Shown here: positions 1 to 10,143 of the stretch, piece by piece | Layout of the letters: the number at the start of each line of letters is the position of its first letter | How positions within the stretch are numbered: the stretch's first letter is position 1 | Origin: Diploscapter coronatus | Lineage: Eukaryota > Nematoda > Chromadorea > Rhabditida > Rhabditidae | Assembly: GCA_964036155.1 (NCBI GenBank) | Contig: OZ038423.1 | Coordinates: forward strand, 56,063,249 to 56,127,248 | DNA: 64,000 bases | Direction: 5' to 3' | The notes under the pieces: model-generated | What the model was told of the DNA's origin: nothing | The model's input: the letters and a program-made list of their open reading frames with translations, nothing else | The model's database searches: none | Made by a program: the position numbers and the translations under genes

Positions 1-641
1 GAAGTAAGAGATTATGCTAGTTTTTACCAACTGGGAAAAAAACATTTCATCGTATCGAAAGGAAAAAGATGAGAAATGAAAAGAGAATTTGGTTCTATCT
101 AACCTTGTTATGATGTAGTGTCAATTTAGAATGACTTTATTTTTTAATCTATTTGATTTTTAGATTGATTGGCAAGTGTTCACAAGTGGTAGAGAACGAC
201 ACTTCGTCCAATCTGACGCAATTCCGAACTCAATTACGTCATCCGCACACCCTCAATTCACCATTGTCGTCTCCAAGAAATCCGTCGAGATCCGAAACGC
301 CAAGGCAAAAATGACCGTTCACTTTGAGGCGGAGAAGGTACAAATTTAGAAGAAAAACGCTAAATTAATGTGTTTAAAACAATTAATTTTAGGAGTCCAT
401 CGAAAAGGACCTTCTGGATGAATTGAAGAAGAAGGAGTCTCGATCTGCATGGATTTCCGAGAAGAAATTCGCGGAGAGGGGCGAAAAAACCCGACACAAT
501 TGGACCGATGCTCAGAAGCGAGAGCTCATTTCGAGAGGCGCGGTTAGAGGATTTACCCCCAAGTGGGCGGGGCCACTTTCAACCAAAAATCCCAGATTCA
601 CGCCCATATTCTTATGGGAATTTAGTGAAACTCCGAATTAA
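1..641 (+). CDS. ten-1: Teneurin, C-terminal exons (partial gene)
   Basis: Two coding exons are visible, 164-337 and 393-641, joined in phase 0 across a 55-base intron; the gene begins left of the window. Teneurins are type II transmembrane cell-adhesion proteins acting in axon guidance and basement-membrane integrity. The last exon shows the conserved C-terminal teneurin block: a basic helix with SAWISEKKF, a Gly-Glu-Lys turn, then WTDAQKRELISRGAVRGF, matching the vertebrate pattern AW-RE-----G--WTE-EK--LLS-G-V-GY. The tail after RGF is diverged. Positions 1-163 hold an intron end. The stop is TAA at 639-641 and an AATAAA-type poly(A) signal lies about 13 bases downstream. Only about 140 residues can be seen, so the identity rests on this C-terminal block. 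Confidence 0.8.
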
Positions 642-1345
642 TACCTATTCAAAAATAAATAGAGCCTTGCAATGACGCAGGGAAAAGTGGGTGTGGTTAA
701 GATTATTATCTAGAAAAAATAGATTCCGCCTATAAAAATGTGCGATATTGCAAGACTTCATTTGTATTTGAAAGAATGATAAGTAAAACTTGCATATTTC
801 TAGAAAATGCTGAGTTGTTTGCAAGTTTCACTTGAAACTTAGGTTAAATCTCACGAAGCTTTCATCTCTTAAATGAAACGGTTACTAGTTAGATAAAATT
901 GATTTTTGCCAAAGTTGTAATTTTTCATGACTTCTACCTTTCGACTTGTCTTTATGCGAAACGGGTTCAGTGATTTGTGAAATCTTCTGAGTGCATTTGA
1001 AATTCAATATTAATTCGATATTTAAATCTTAGGTTGAGTTGCTCATTTGTATAAATTATTCATGATAATAATAAATCAATAAATATATATTTTTTAAATT
1101 TATTGATAGTGAATGAACAAAAACCAAAGCCTTAAAAAAGTGGTGCGGAACAGGAGCCCGTCAATCGAGCTGATTTCATATATTCTCAGATCTAAGGAGG
1201 ACGATCGTCAGGAACCCTTACGACCTACCCCCTATAGTTTATTTTCGTCTGACGAAAGTGCTCCCTAGGTCTTCTGTTAAGACAAATGAGTTTTATGAAA
1301 AAATTATTCAACAATGGCTAAAAACGAAATCAATTTGATGACAAA
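642..1345. other. Intergenic, teneurin 3' side to Kelch gene 3' end
   Basis: AT-rich sequence with no coding exon that I can support. The first bases are teneurin 3'UTR with a poly(A) signal at about 654-659. The only structured element is the hairpin repeat at 1152-1273, listed separately. The Kelch gene on the opposite strand ends just to the right, so the two genes converge here. Confidence 0.6.
1152..1273. repeat. Hairpin-forming dispersed repeat, copy 1
   Basis: A 122-base element, roughly 84% identical by eye to a second copy at 4609-4732 in the same orientation. Most differences are transitions. A block near one end, CTGACGAAAGTGCTCCCTAG, is identical in both copies. Its CTCCCTAGGTCT end can pair with AGATCTAAGGAG about 60 bases upstream (one G-U, one mismatch in this copy), and an inner GTCAG/CTGAC pairing lies inside. 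It sits about 70 bases past the stop codon of the Kelch gene. I recognise no tRNA, snRNA or hammerhead core in it. Confidence 0.7.
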
Positions 1346-4152
1346 TTAATAGTATTTTGATACGGTTATCCATTTATTCTGATTTAAATCATATTCTTCG
1401 ATGAATGCTACTTTCTCTTTCCGACTAATATCGGAATAACTATAATAAATATATGATTGCCTGCAAGAATTAGATATTCAATGAAAACATACCCTCCAAT
1501 TGTGTAAAATTTTTCGTTTGCTGGCAAAAGTGAATGAAACCATCGTGGATAATTCATATCTACTATTTGTATTATCTCTTCATTTGATTGATTGGCATTA
1601 GGTTTGAAGACAATGCATGATTTTAAAGACGTATTGTTACTGAACATAAAAATCATTGTTTTCGAATAAAATTAATCTAAAATATCTGACTCGTATCCTC
1701 CTGTAATGTAAATTTTGTCATTTATGCAAGCAACTCCTGCTCTGTGTCGCTTGCAGTCAATTTTTCCAACTTCTTTCCATTGACTTGCACTTTCATCATA
1801 CTGGTAGATCTTATTCGTAGAATTCCAAGTATCAATAACTAAAAAATATTTTTTATTTGGATTTAATTGAGCTAATTGGTTAATTTGACATATTGTTGTT
1901 GTCCGAAAAAGTGGCAGAAATAGAATGCAGTCTTTTCAGCCAATATCAATGTGAGTCACGTACACACAATGTAAATCACTCCCTTACGGTATTTTTCCCT
2001 CGATTGTCCTTCATTTTTCGAGCCTTTTTTATTTGTTATTTTTCAATTAGCACTCGCCAATTATCATCTGTTATCGATGTTAAATGAGCTCATAGGTTAA
2101 TTAATGAAAATTTACCACAAACAAGATCGAAAAATTAGTGGAATAATGTCATCGAGGAGTGATTGATATTGTGTATACTTGGCACTCTTTCATTGGCGAA
2201 AAAGACTGCAATCTATTTTATGCCACTTCGTCTGACAATCATAATGTTAAGAATACCATATAATTTGTCCATGCAGATGATACTTCTACCATATAAAATA
2301 TTAGTTCCTGTTGGAAGTGCGACAAAATCTTTCCATCCTCCTTCGCAATTTTGCTAAAATTTTAAAATTAATTTTGATTGTAATTTTAATCTATCAATTT
2401 CATTTAAGTATAGACAATCATACCAGTATTTTATTTTTTCTTGAACTATCCAAATAGAGTAAATCATTTTTGAAGTATATTAAAATTCCTCCACCATTGC
2501 AGCTAGGAATATTACCTAATTTTTAATAATAATTTATATTTGAGGTTGATCGTAAAATCAATAAATTAAAACAAATAGTAGATGTATCTTCTTTTCTATT
2601 CAAATGATACTAACTTTTGCAAGTTATTGAAGAATTCCTTACATCAAACATTTCTAATTTCTCCGAGGACTGATCAAAACCAAACATCTAAAATATTTGT
2701 CAATCAAACTCTTCAGCTTTTAAAAGTGAATAAATGATCATTTATGGATAAGGCAATACCTTTTTCTGAGCATTAACATAGGTCACGTTATTAGGATAAG
2801 CTATATTAAATGAAAATTTTCCTACATCATCAATTTGGTATGTAATCGAATTAAATGAGCATACAGATTGTTTTACAAAATCTGAAATGATTTAGCGTAT
2901 TAATCAATAAATTTAGTGAAAGTCAACCATAAAAATATAACATCGACTCCTTAGAATTCTGATTTAATGAAGAATTCATCGTAATTGCAGATAATTGGGA
3001 GCGCAAATTTGGCTCAACTTCTTTAATATATTGTTGAATTATTTGATGCTGAATTATGAAAAATATCAATTGACTAATTATTTAATTAAAAATAAATGAT
3101 TTATTTAATGAATATGAAAAATGAACCTGTCTACTTTGTAAAGCAAGTTGAATCTCCAGAAATTTATTCGAATCGTTTAATGCCACTTCATCAGCATCTG
3201 GCAATTCTCTTCAATTCAAATTCATCCACTTTAAAAAGGATTGGAAATTTGTTTACAAATGTTCTGCACTGGCCCACTTCAAAAATTCATCGTACTCTTT
3301 TAAAGATTTTCGTAATTCAAGGAGATACTCATAGAATTCGTCTAAATTTAAATTCTCGTTAAGTCAAATTTAAGTTAAACAAACCTAAACTTGGGTGTTG
3401 TGACAATATCCACTTTAGAACGGCCTGCATTTTAGGAGTTTGCTTATTAACGAATTTCGGTATCTAAAATGGTCACTAGTGAAAATGGCATCATTTTTAT
3501 TACCAATAAATGCACGAAAACTGATTATTTGGGTGAAAGGGTTTAGAGAAATTCATTTTAAAATTTTGTCATTAGATACGCTATTTTTCCAACAAAAAAA
3601 TTATATTAGAAGTCTAGTTTTGCCCTTATAAGATGAATAACCAGTTTATCGCGTGCTAACGATATACCGTATCTCTATCAAACTCGAATCTCCATTTCCG
3701 ATATGATTTTTGCACTTGATCAGGTTGCGTAGTCATGAATGTATCAATGAATTGTAGTTTATTTATTTTAGAGACATCAGGCAAATGCCACATTTTACTC
3801 AATATGACCTGATTGCTTTCATCCAACAATTGAAGAAATTCGGGTGGTATTTCAATGCACTGAAAACTACCTTTATGATTTAGAAGTTGTGACAAAAGTC
3901 TTTGTACGTCTTCTAATTTTTATAATGAGTTAATGCAACCTTAATGAAATTATCTGAAAATTTATTATTCTGTTTGGCTAAGTTAACATCTCTAATATGC
4001 ATCAAAAAGCTATGATAGAACTATTACGAATTGAAAACAGTCATTAGATATTGAAATCTCTGAAATCGGCTCAAAGACTTTAGCCACACCTTGTTAATTT
4101 CAAATAGAGATTGAAAACTTACAGGATTTGACGACTCGTCTAATTTTGGCAT
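1346..4152 (-). CDS. Kelch-repeat protein with novel N-terminal helical domain
   Basis: Thirteen exons: 4152-4123, 3859-3668, 3463-3385, 3341-3257, 3208-3127, 3048-2928, 2881-2760, 2687-2615, 2515-2424, 2353-2257, 1838-1691, 1639-1493, 1460-1346. They total 1383 bases, about 460 residues, all in phase. There is no signal peptide and no BTB or BACK domain. Residues ~11-130 are predicted helical and align with the N-terminus of the neighbouring GTPase (YRKWRFEFDRD against YRKWRFLMDRS), including a 79-base exon 3 in both genes. A short coiled-coil-like stretch follows, then Kelch blades with typical signatures: YQYDESASQWKEVGKI, CINDKIYITGGYDNN, NEKFYTIGG and EEYDLNQNKWITVS. Kelch propellers bind partner proteins. 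Intron 10 carries a fold-back repeat, and the 1690-1640 intron has a weak GTCAGA donor. The function is unknown; a role in protein recruitment is inferred. Confidence 0.8.
1880..2262. repeat. Imperfect fold-back (inverted) repeat inside Kelch intron
   Basis: Two arms of about 105-110 bases, near 1880-1985 and 2152-2262, are inverted copies of each other at roughly 70% identity around a ~165-base spacer. Shared words on opposite strands include AAGTGGCA, TGCAGTCTTTT, ACACAAT and AATCACTCC. The right arm overlaps the splice donor of Kelch exon 10, so the element may be an inverted duplication of an exon-intron junction or a MITE-like insertion. The intron stays removable: exon 10 joins exon 11 in phase. 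Confidence 0.65.
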
Positions 4153-5053
4153 CTTATGGACTGCGAGTTAGAAGATAGAAAATGATCTAAATGGCTCCCG
4201 AAATGTAAATCAATTGATTTTCATGATAGAAATGCAATCGCAATGACATTCAAGCCTTATCAAAATCGATTTCCACTCTAATACGGAATGGCTTTTATTT
4301 TTGTAGCTGATTATTTTTATAGTTCAAAAATCAATAATTCTTTATCATCAATGTTCTTTAAAAATCGAATAGCAAAAACGTTTTTTATGAATTCAAAAAT
4401 TTATTAAAATAAAAAGCTGAATTTGAACACAATATTATAAGTTTGTATTCAATGATTATATAACTTATATAATGAAGCATCTCTTGATAGCAGTTCATTA
4501 CCATTAGGATATTATTCTCCATTCATTTTAATCAGGATCAAGTTCCTCTATGTATGACATTTTCGTTGTTAAGAGTGAATGTCAGTAAGGACCAAAGTCG
4601 GTATAAATAGGAGTCCGTCGATTGAGCTGATTTTCATATATCCTCAGACCTAGGGAGGATGATTGTCAGAAAGTCCTTGCGATCTACCCCCCGTAGATTT
4701 TTTTCGCCTGACGAAAGTGCTCCCTAGGTCTGCTTGTGCTTGAATATTTTGTGCTGATTTTTGGCACAGAACTATTTTATCAGATTTATCGTTAATCTAG
4801 ATAGGACTTTTGGAACATTTTGGGCTTGAGAAGTGTTTACTTCTTTCTTGTTTCAAACTACCACGTTTCTACCTCAAACGCATTTTGCAAAGGGACGGAG
4901 CTTGGGGTTCTATGTTAATCACTTCATTTCTTTTTATGCACTTGTGTCGCTGTTCCAACATTTGTCTTACTGACTAATATTAACTCGCTTTATAACACAA
5001 AGAAGGCATTGATAAGAATTGATTGAATTCGAAATCAACCAAATTCAGACAAA
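4153..5053. promoter_or_regulatory. Shared upstream region of the divergent Kelch/GTPase pair
   Basis: A 901-base AT-rich interval lies between the two divergent start codons and must hold both promoters unless they are trans-spliced from further away. Apart from the hairpin repeat at 4609-4732 I see no recognisable element. TATA-like runs occur (for example near 4597-4606), but none can be assigned. Divergent placement of two genes with related N-termini suggests co-regulation, which is inference. Confidence 0.5.
4609..4732. repeat. Hairpin-forming dispersed repeat, copy 2
   Basis: Second copy of the element at 1152-1273, same orientation, 124 bases. Here the long stem is perfect over 13 pairs: CAGACCTAGGGAG with CTCCCTAGGTCTG. 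Inside it GTCAG pairs with CTGAC and ATCTAC pairs with GTAGAT around a C-rich loop. It lies upstream of both divergent start codons, so together the two copies bracket the Kelch gene. Confidence 0.75.
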
Positions 5054-7942
5054 ATGAGTGGTGAAGCTATGCCAACTTCTACAAATCCCATTTCCAAAAC
5101 TGTAAGTTGAAATTCAAATTACATTTTCTGCAATAAGTTACTTTTTTAAATGATGACATTTTATCAGAAATATTTAGCAACTGCCATCATTTGTTGAAAA
5201 GTTAGACGCTTCGCATAAGAATCTCATCAAAGGTCTTTGGAATGTGGATGAATTATCTATTTCCGATAAGATCGATAGCATCGATGCGATTTCGGACAAA
5301 ATGCCTAAAGAAGCACGAATGGAATATAGAAAATGGCGTTTTCTAATGGACCGATCGAGGGTAAACCAAGAAGCATTTTTATCAATAGGAAATGCCAACG
5401 AAATTTCAGATGCCAGATTTCTACGAATTCCAAAATGAGGAGATCAAGATGATAATTGCCGCAACATTCGAGAAGTTTACTGATTTAGGTAATGCAAATA
5501 TACCTGAAACAACATTATTTCGTGAGTTTAGAAGAATTTGCTCGAATCATGATGAGCATAAAGCCAGTATTGAATAACCCAAATGTTTTCGATAAATGGA
5601 TAAAGAATGAAGAAGTCGAATTCAAGGAATCTCCAATTCAGAAAGATATAAAAAAGGAATCAACTTCTCAGTCGGTAAGTTATTATGTAAGGTTGATTAC
5701 GTTTTACGTTATGCTATATTATTTTCCACCATCTGGAAAAGTAGTCAAATTTATTTCCCTTAATAAAATGGTGTTTTGGGGCCATTCGAAAGCTTCACGA
5801 CATCAAGACCTCACAACATACGAAATAGTGTATGGTTAGGGTAGGGTATTGGCTGATAAGATTTCTTTTCCCACACTATTTTGCATATCGTGAGGCCTTG
5901 AATGTCATGCGGTTTACAAGTTGCAGAAGAAATGCTTGGTTAAATGTATTGAAAATCGTAAGAAAGCTGATCATAAGCCTACGAAACGTGCACAAGTTGA
6001 TATGATTTGTCCCCAATCCTTGAAAGGCAACTTCTGTTCAAAGGATAAACACGAATGGTTCTGCAATGTCTGTGAGGAGAAGTTGCAATACGACTTCAAC
6101 CACAACTTCCACTGCAACTGCGGTTTTGCTCCCATTAACACATTCCAATTTCGCTGTTCTGATCCCAACCATGGACCCGATTTCATTGGGTTCGACGACA
6201 AATACCTCACTTCCCTGGTCAAAGAAATCAAGCCTGCAAAGGAACTGAACATCCTCATACTCGGAGAAACAGGTGTTGGCAAGAGCACATGGATCAACGG
6301 CTTTGCAAACTATTTGACATACAAGACGCTGAAGGAAGCAGAAAATGGAAAGCAGATCTACCTTGTTCCGTCACAATTCACCTTCACAGACTCGGAACTT
6401 AATCAGAAAGTTATCTCCGTGGGCGAATCTACGAACGAATCGTTTATAACTGGTGAGTCTTGCACTCAGAACCCAGTTAGCTACGTCTTCTACACCGGAG
6501 ATCGGACGATTCGACTGATCGACACTCCAGGAATTGGAGACACCAGAGGCCAGGCCATGGATGATAGAAATTTCAACGCTATCATGCAGTATATTTCGAA
6601 TGTTCCCGAGATTCATGGAATATGCATTTTGTTGAAGCCGAATAACGCAAGACTGAACATCTTCTTTAAGTACTGCATTAATGAGTTGCTGACTCATTTG
6701 CACATTTCGGCTGCTGTGAATATCGCATTTTGTTTCACCAATGCTCGATCGACATTCTATCGACCAGGAGATACGCTGCCGCCTCTGAACAAGTTCCTCG
6801 ACGATCTCAAGCAGAATAGAAGTGTCAAAATTCGCACTACCAAGAGCACGGTCTACTGCATGGACAATGAAGCTTTTCGATTTCTGTCCTGTATTCATGC
6901 GGGAGAAAAATTCACTGAGGACGACCGGAAGAATTTCGAAATAAGCTGGACCCACTCTGTGCAAGAAACGAATCGAATGCTAGAACACTTCGAAAAGGAT
7001 GTACCGCCTCACATAGTTGGCGAAACAGTCTCGCTAAATGAAGCTCAAGCTCTGATTCTGACACTTTCCAAGCCGTTAGCCGACATCAGTCAAAACATTC
7101 AATATAATATTCAAGTTCTTGATGAAGAGACAACGAAACTCGAAAGAACCGATTTAAGAAACGCTGATCTTAAAGATTTACTTATGATTCCTCAAATCGG
7201 TCTTGTACCGAAAGAATTAGGTTATCCGAGAACAGTTTGTACCGGCGCTAATTGTATCGAAACTCAATCTATTCCGAATACGCACGTTAAACAAACGATT
7301 TACAAACAGATTTGTCACGAACGTTGCCCTTTAACGAATGTGATACCTGAAACAGTCCCAAATACAGCGCTACAGAAATGTACCGTTATGGACTCCGACT
7401 TGAAATGTAAAGAATGCGGATGCTCATGGGATCTTCACATGCACATCACATTTTCTCAGGAGAAAACCACCGTAATGGTTGAAGATCCAGTGACCAAACA
7501 AGTTTTGGATGATAATAAGTCAAGTCGCGAAACTCAAGAAATCGCAATTCAGAGCCGAAAGGATCGTATCGACAAATACAAAGCTGAGCAGAAAATCATT
7601 GACAAGATTTGTGCAAAATTCGGTGCATTCTTGAAGAGTTGCGCTATCGTCTCTTACAACGATTGTATTGAGGATTATCTTAAGTTTAATATCAAGGAGG
7701 TTGAACGTCAACATGAAAGTACCAAAGAGCCGGAATTATTGGACAAGGTTCAGAGACTCAATGAGCAGCTCACTCAGTATCAGCAAACGAAACGAGTGTT
7801 TGAACAGATCACGGGATCCGGACAAGCCAAAGAAGTCACTGCTGAAGAGGTTAAACAGATGCAGGCTCAACTTGAGGCGTTGGAACTCAGTGGGCCATAT
7901 ATAAAGAAGCTCTTCGATGCAGCACTCAATAATACGAAGTAG
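5054..7942 (+). CDS. Large P-loop GTPase with zinc-ribbon motifs and novel N-terminal domain
   Basis: Five exons: 5054-5101, 5178-5360, 5410-5488, 5532-5674, 5927-7942, giving about 822 residues. Exons 1-4 encode the same helical domain found in the divergent Kelch gene. Exon 5 begins with a zinc-ribbon-like Cys/His cluster (WFCNVCEEK ... HCNCG). The G domain follows: P-loop GETGVGKST near residue 260, then DTPGIGDTRG as G3, in the style of AIG1/GIMAP and septin-like TRAFAC GTPases. A second Cys cluster (CKECGCSWDLHMH) and a long Glu/Gln/Lys coiled-coil C-terminus complete it. Similar large GTPases with Cys-rich flanks occur in fungi, fish and nematodes and are little characterised. It has no signal peptide or membrane segment, so it is probably cytosolic. 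The nucleotide-binding residues look intact. An immune-like role is only an analogy with GIMAPs. Confidence 0.85.
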
Positions 7943-8023
7943 AATCATACTTATTCGGAGAAAACTTTAGAAAGTTCTCAATATAATAATAAAAAGGGAA
8001 AATCGTCACGATTCATTCCATAG

Positions 8024-8818
8024 GTGCGGCCTCGACAAGACTATGGCCGTCATTATTCATCACCAAATAGGTATACTAATCAACCTGGACACCATCCATA
8101 TAAAACAACTTATAACCACATATACAACCAACCAAAAACTGTACCAAATTATTCGCAATCTCGTGGATATTATGATAATATACAGCCAATTCGACCAGGA
8201 TACGATCACCATAGTAAAAAACCCGATAATACGTATAATCAGTATTCATCGCCCCTTGATCATTATGGACCACGAGAAATTCCAATTGGTGTGCATACTT
8301 CAAAACAGCCAACTCACTACGACAATAATCCGTATTTTACAGAACCGTACAATGATCCATATTTCAATTCAAGTCACTACACAAACCAACAAAATCCACC
8401 ACCTGAATATCAACCACATCCAGCAAGGACTAACTATCAGCAAGGCCAATACAGCCAGCCAGCAAATTCCAACTCATCGTACCCCAATCAACCTCCTCTT
8501 CAACAAGGCTACCCTTCTAATTCACAAAATTGGGCTAATAGCGATCCACATGATAATGGTGGTCATAAGCAAAGCAAGGACGGCTTTCTTTCGACCATGT
8601 GGAAAAATCTTTGGCAGACTTCGACAAAATCGTACAGCGATCCATATTCCAATTCAAGTCACTACACAAATCAACAAAATCCACCACCTGAATATCAACC
8701 ACATCCAGCAAGGACTAACTATCAGCAAGACCAATACAGTCAATCAGCAAATTACAATTCATCGTACCACAATCAATCTCCTTTTCAACAAGGTTACCCT
8801 CCTAATAAAAAAAATTAG
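8024..8818 (+). CDS. Tyr/Asn/Gln/Pro-rich low-complexity exon, possibly degenerate
   Basis: An open frame of 264 codons begins right after a splice-acceptor-like CCATAG and has no ATG near its start, so it is an internal or terminal exon rather than a complete gene. The product would be disordered and prion-like, full of SSHYTNQQNPPPEYQPHP-type segments. A 285-bp tandem duplication covers its second half. The second unit ends at TAG (8816-8818), exactly where the first unit has TGG (8531-8533). It lies 81 bases past the GTPase stop. It could be an alternative C-terminal exon of that gene, since the phase-0 donor GAG|GTTAAA near 7850 would fit, or a decaying remnant. An overlapping 290-codon frame (8043-8915) is also open. 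Confidence 0.4.
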   Translation: MRPRQDYGRHYSSPNRYTNQPGHHPYKTTYNHIYNQPKTVPNYSQSRGYYDNIQPIRPGYDHHSKKPDNTYNQYSSPLDHYGPREIPIGVHTSKQPTHYDNNPYFTEPYNDPYFNSSHYTNQQNPPPEYQPHPARTNYQQGQYSQPANSNSSYPNQPPLQQGYPSNSQNWANSDPHDNGGHKQSKDGFLSTMWKNLWQTSTKSYSDPYSNSSHYTNQQNPPPEYQPHPARTNYQQDQYSQSANYNSSYHNQSPFQQGYPPNKKN

Positions 8819-8910
8819 ACTAATAGCGATCCACGTGGTAAGGATCGTAAATAAAGCAAAGGCATCCTTTCGGGCATATTTAGTTTTTGGTAATCGTCTT
8901 CAATTATTAT
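8348..8910 (+). repeat. 285-bp tandem duplication, two units
   Basis: Unit 1 starts near 8348 and unit 2 near 8633, an exact 285-base (95-codon) offset that also separates TGG 8531 from TAG 8816. The first ~170 bases are nearly identical, and similarity then fades through 8910, past the stop in unit 2. Changes between units fall about equally on all three codon positions of the 8024 frame, so there is little sign of protein-level constraint. Confidence 0.8.
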
Positions 8911-10143
8911 TTTGACAGAAGACATTATATATTATTTCTATTCTAAGCGTTGTAATGTCATTTTATTAGAAATTTTTAATTCAGTATATAAGTAATCAAC
9001 TTTATTCAGTTGAACGATTTTTTCCTTTTAAACTAATGCATACGATATTTTCATTTCGTATTATTTTAATTCTTTTCACATAATTGAATGAATAAATGTT
9101 AACCTTAGTCTCTTCTTCAATGCTTCCTAAATTACATCAAACAGTAAATCTGAATTACCAACTTCATATCTACATAATGCCTGCATGCTTAACATTTGAA
9201 TTCGCCACTGCCAAACTAGCGAGAGAGAAAGTGTTCAAAAGGTGTTCTTTTCATTACACCAAAACATATGATAAAGATCATAAACAAGCGAAGCTTTGGG
9301 TGTTATTCTTGAAATTTAGCCATAAAAGACTCATTTTTATACAGGAATTTCTTGCCATAGAACCAAACACCCTTCTGGATGACAAAATATTTCTGTAAAT
9401 AATTAAAGTTAAGCGGTTTAATTGGTCTGTAGATTAGCTTGAGATACTATGGGATGGTGAAGGATTAATGCTCGATTCAACTAGATTTAGGAATTTTTCA
9501 AACCATCAACATAGATACATCTTGTTCTCTATGTCAAGAATTATAAAGATTAGTCCTAATTTGTTCGTAAAATAGTTATATGGCACTTCTATACTATTTT
9601 TTAATCAAATTAAGATTTTTTAGTTCTTTTATTTAAAGTTTCGATTCCGAATTTTTTAAAATTCGATTCCGCAACAGCCCTGTTTCCATTGACAAGTACC
9701 GAGATCCAAGCTCGGACAGACACACAAACAAACACTCAAAAAAGAATACTAAAAAGAGATTTGAGTAAATTCATGACAAAAAATGTTGAATTTAAAAAAA
9801 ATAATAATAATAAAGTGAGCTGCGCAGCAGTTCTTGGGCAGACAAGCGAGCGGCCGTGAGTGCAGTCTGTCTAGTTTATTTAAATAATAAGTTAACTATT
9901 ATTTAAATTATCCAAAGATTTAAAGCCTGGATTATTTAAATCTTAAAATGTTTAGTTCTTTGTCCTTAGTTGCACGACTTAATACCCCTAAATTCTTTTA
10001 TCAATTAAATCATAAAGTATTCTTTAATTTTTCCGGAGTCTTTTCAGATAACAAAGCTTATTGTTAGGTACAACTAAGCATACATTTGGTTAAAATTTAA
10101 ATTATCGATTTCTCATGTTAACAAATTAAAATAATTTAGCAAC
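8911..10143. other. Intergenic, left of the aspartic protease
   Basis: Mostly AT-rich with no convincing exon. A reading frame at 9096-9398 lacks homology and splice context. A short less AT-rich patch at about 9690-9880 contains CGGACAGACACACAAACAAA followed, after an A-rich tract, by GAGCTGCGCAGCAG and GGGCAGACAAGCGAGCGGCC. It resembles the tail of a dispersed repeat but I could not place it. The protease promoter should lie just left of 10144. Confidence 0.5.

Noticed and set aside
1152..1273. Hammerhead ribozyme, suggested by CTGACGAAAG
   Set aside because: The CUGAUGA and separate GAAA core segments with three stems cannot be laid out; only a long hairpin is supported.
6371..6964. A 197-codon minus-strand frame inside the GTPase exon
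   Set aside because: It is antisense to the G domain with its conserved P-loop and DTPG motifs, so it is a shadow.
8043..8915. The 290-codon Ile/Thr/Asn/His-rich frame as the real protein
   Set aside because: It looks like a +1 reading of the Tyr/Asn/Gln/Pro repeats, which have the more natural disordered-protein pattern; kept only as an oddity in the findings.
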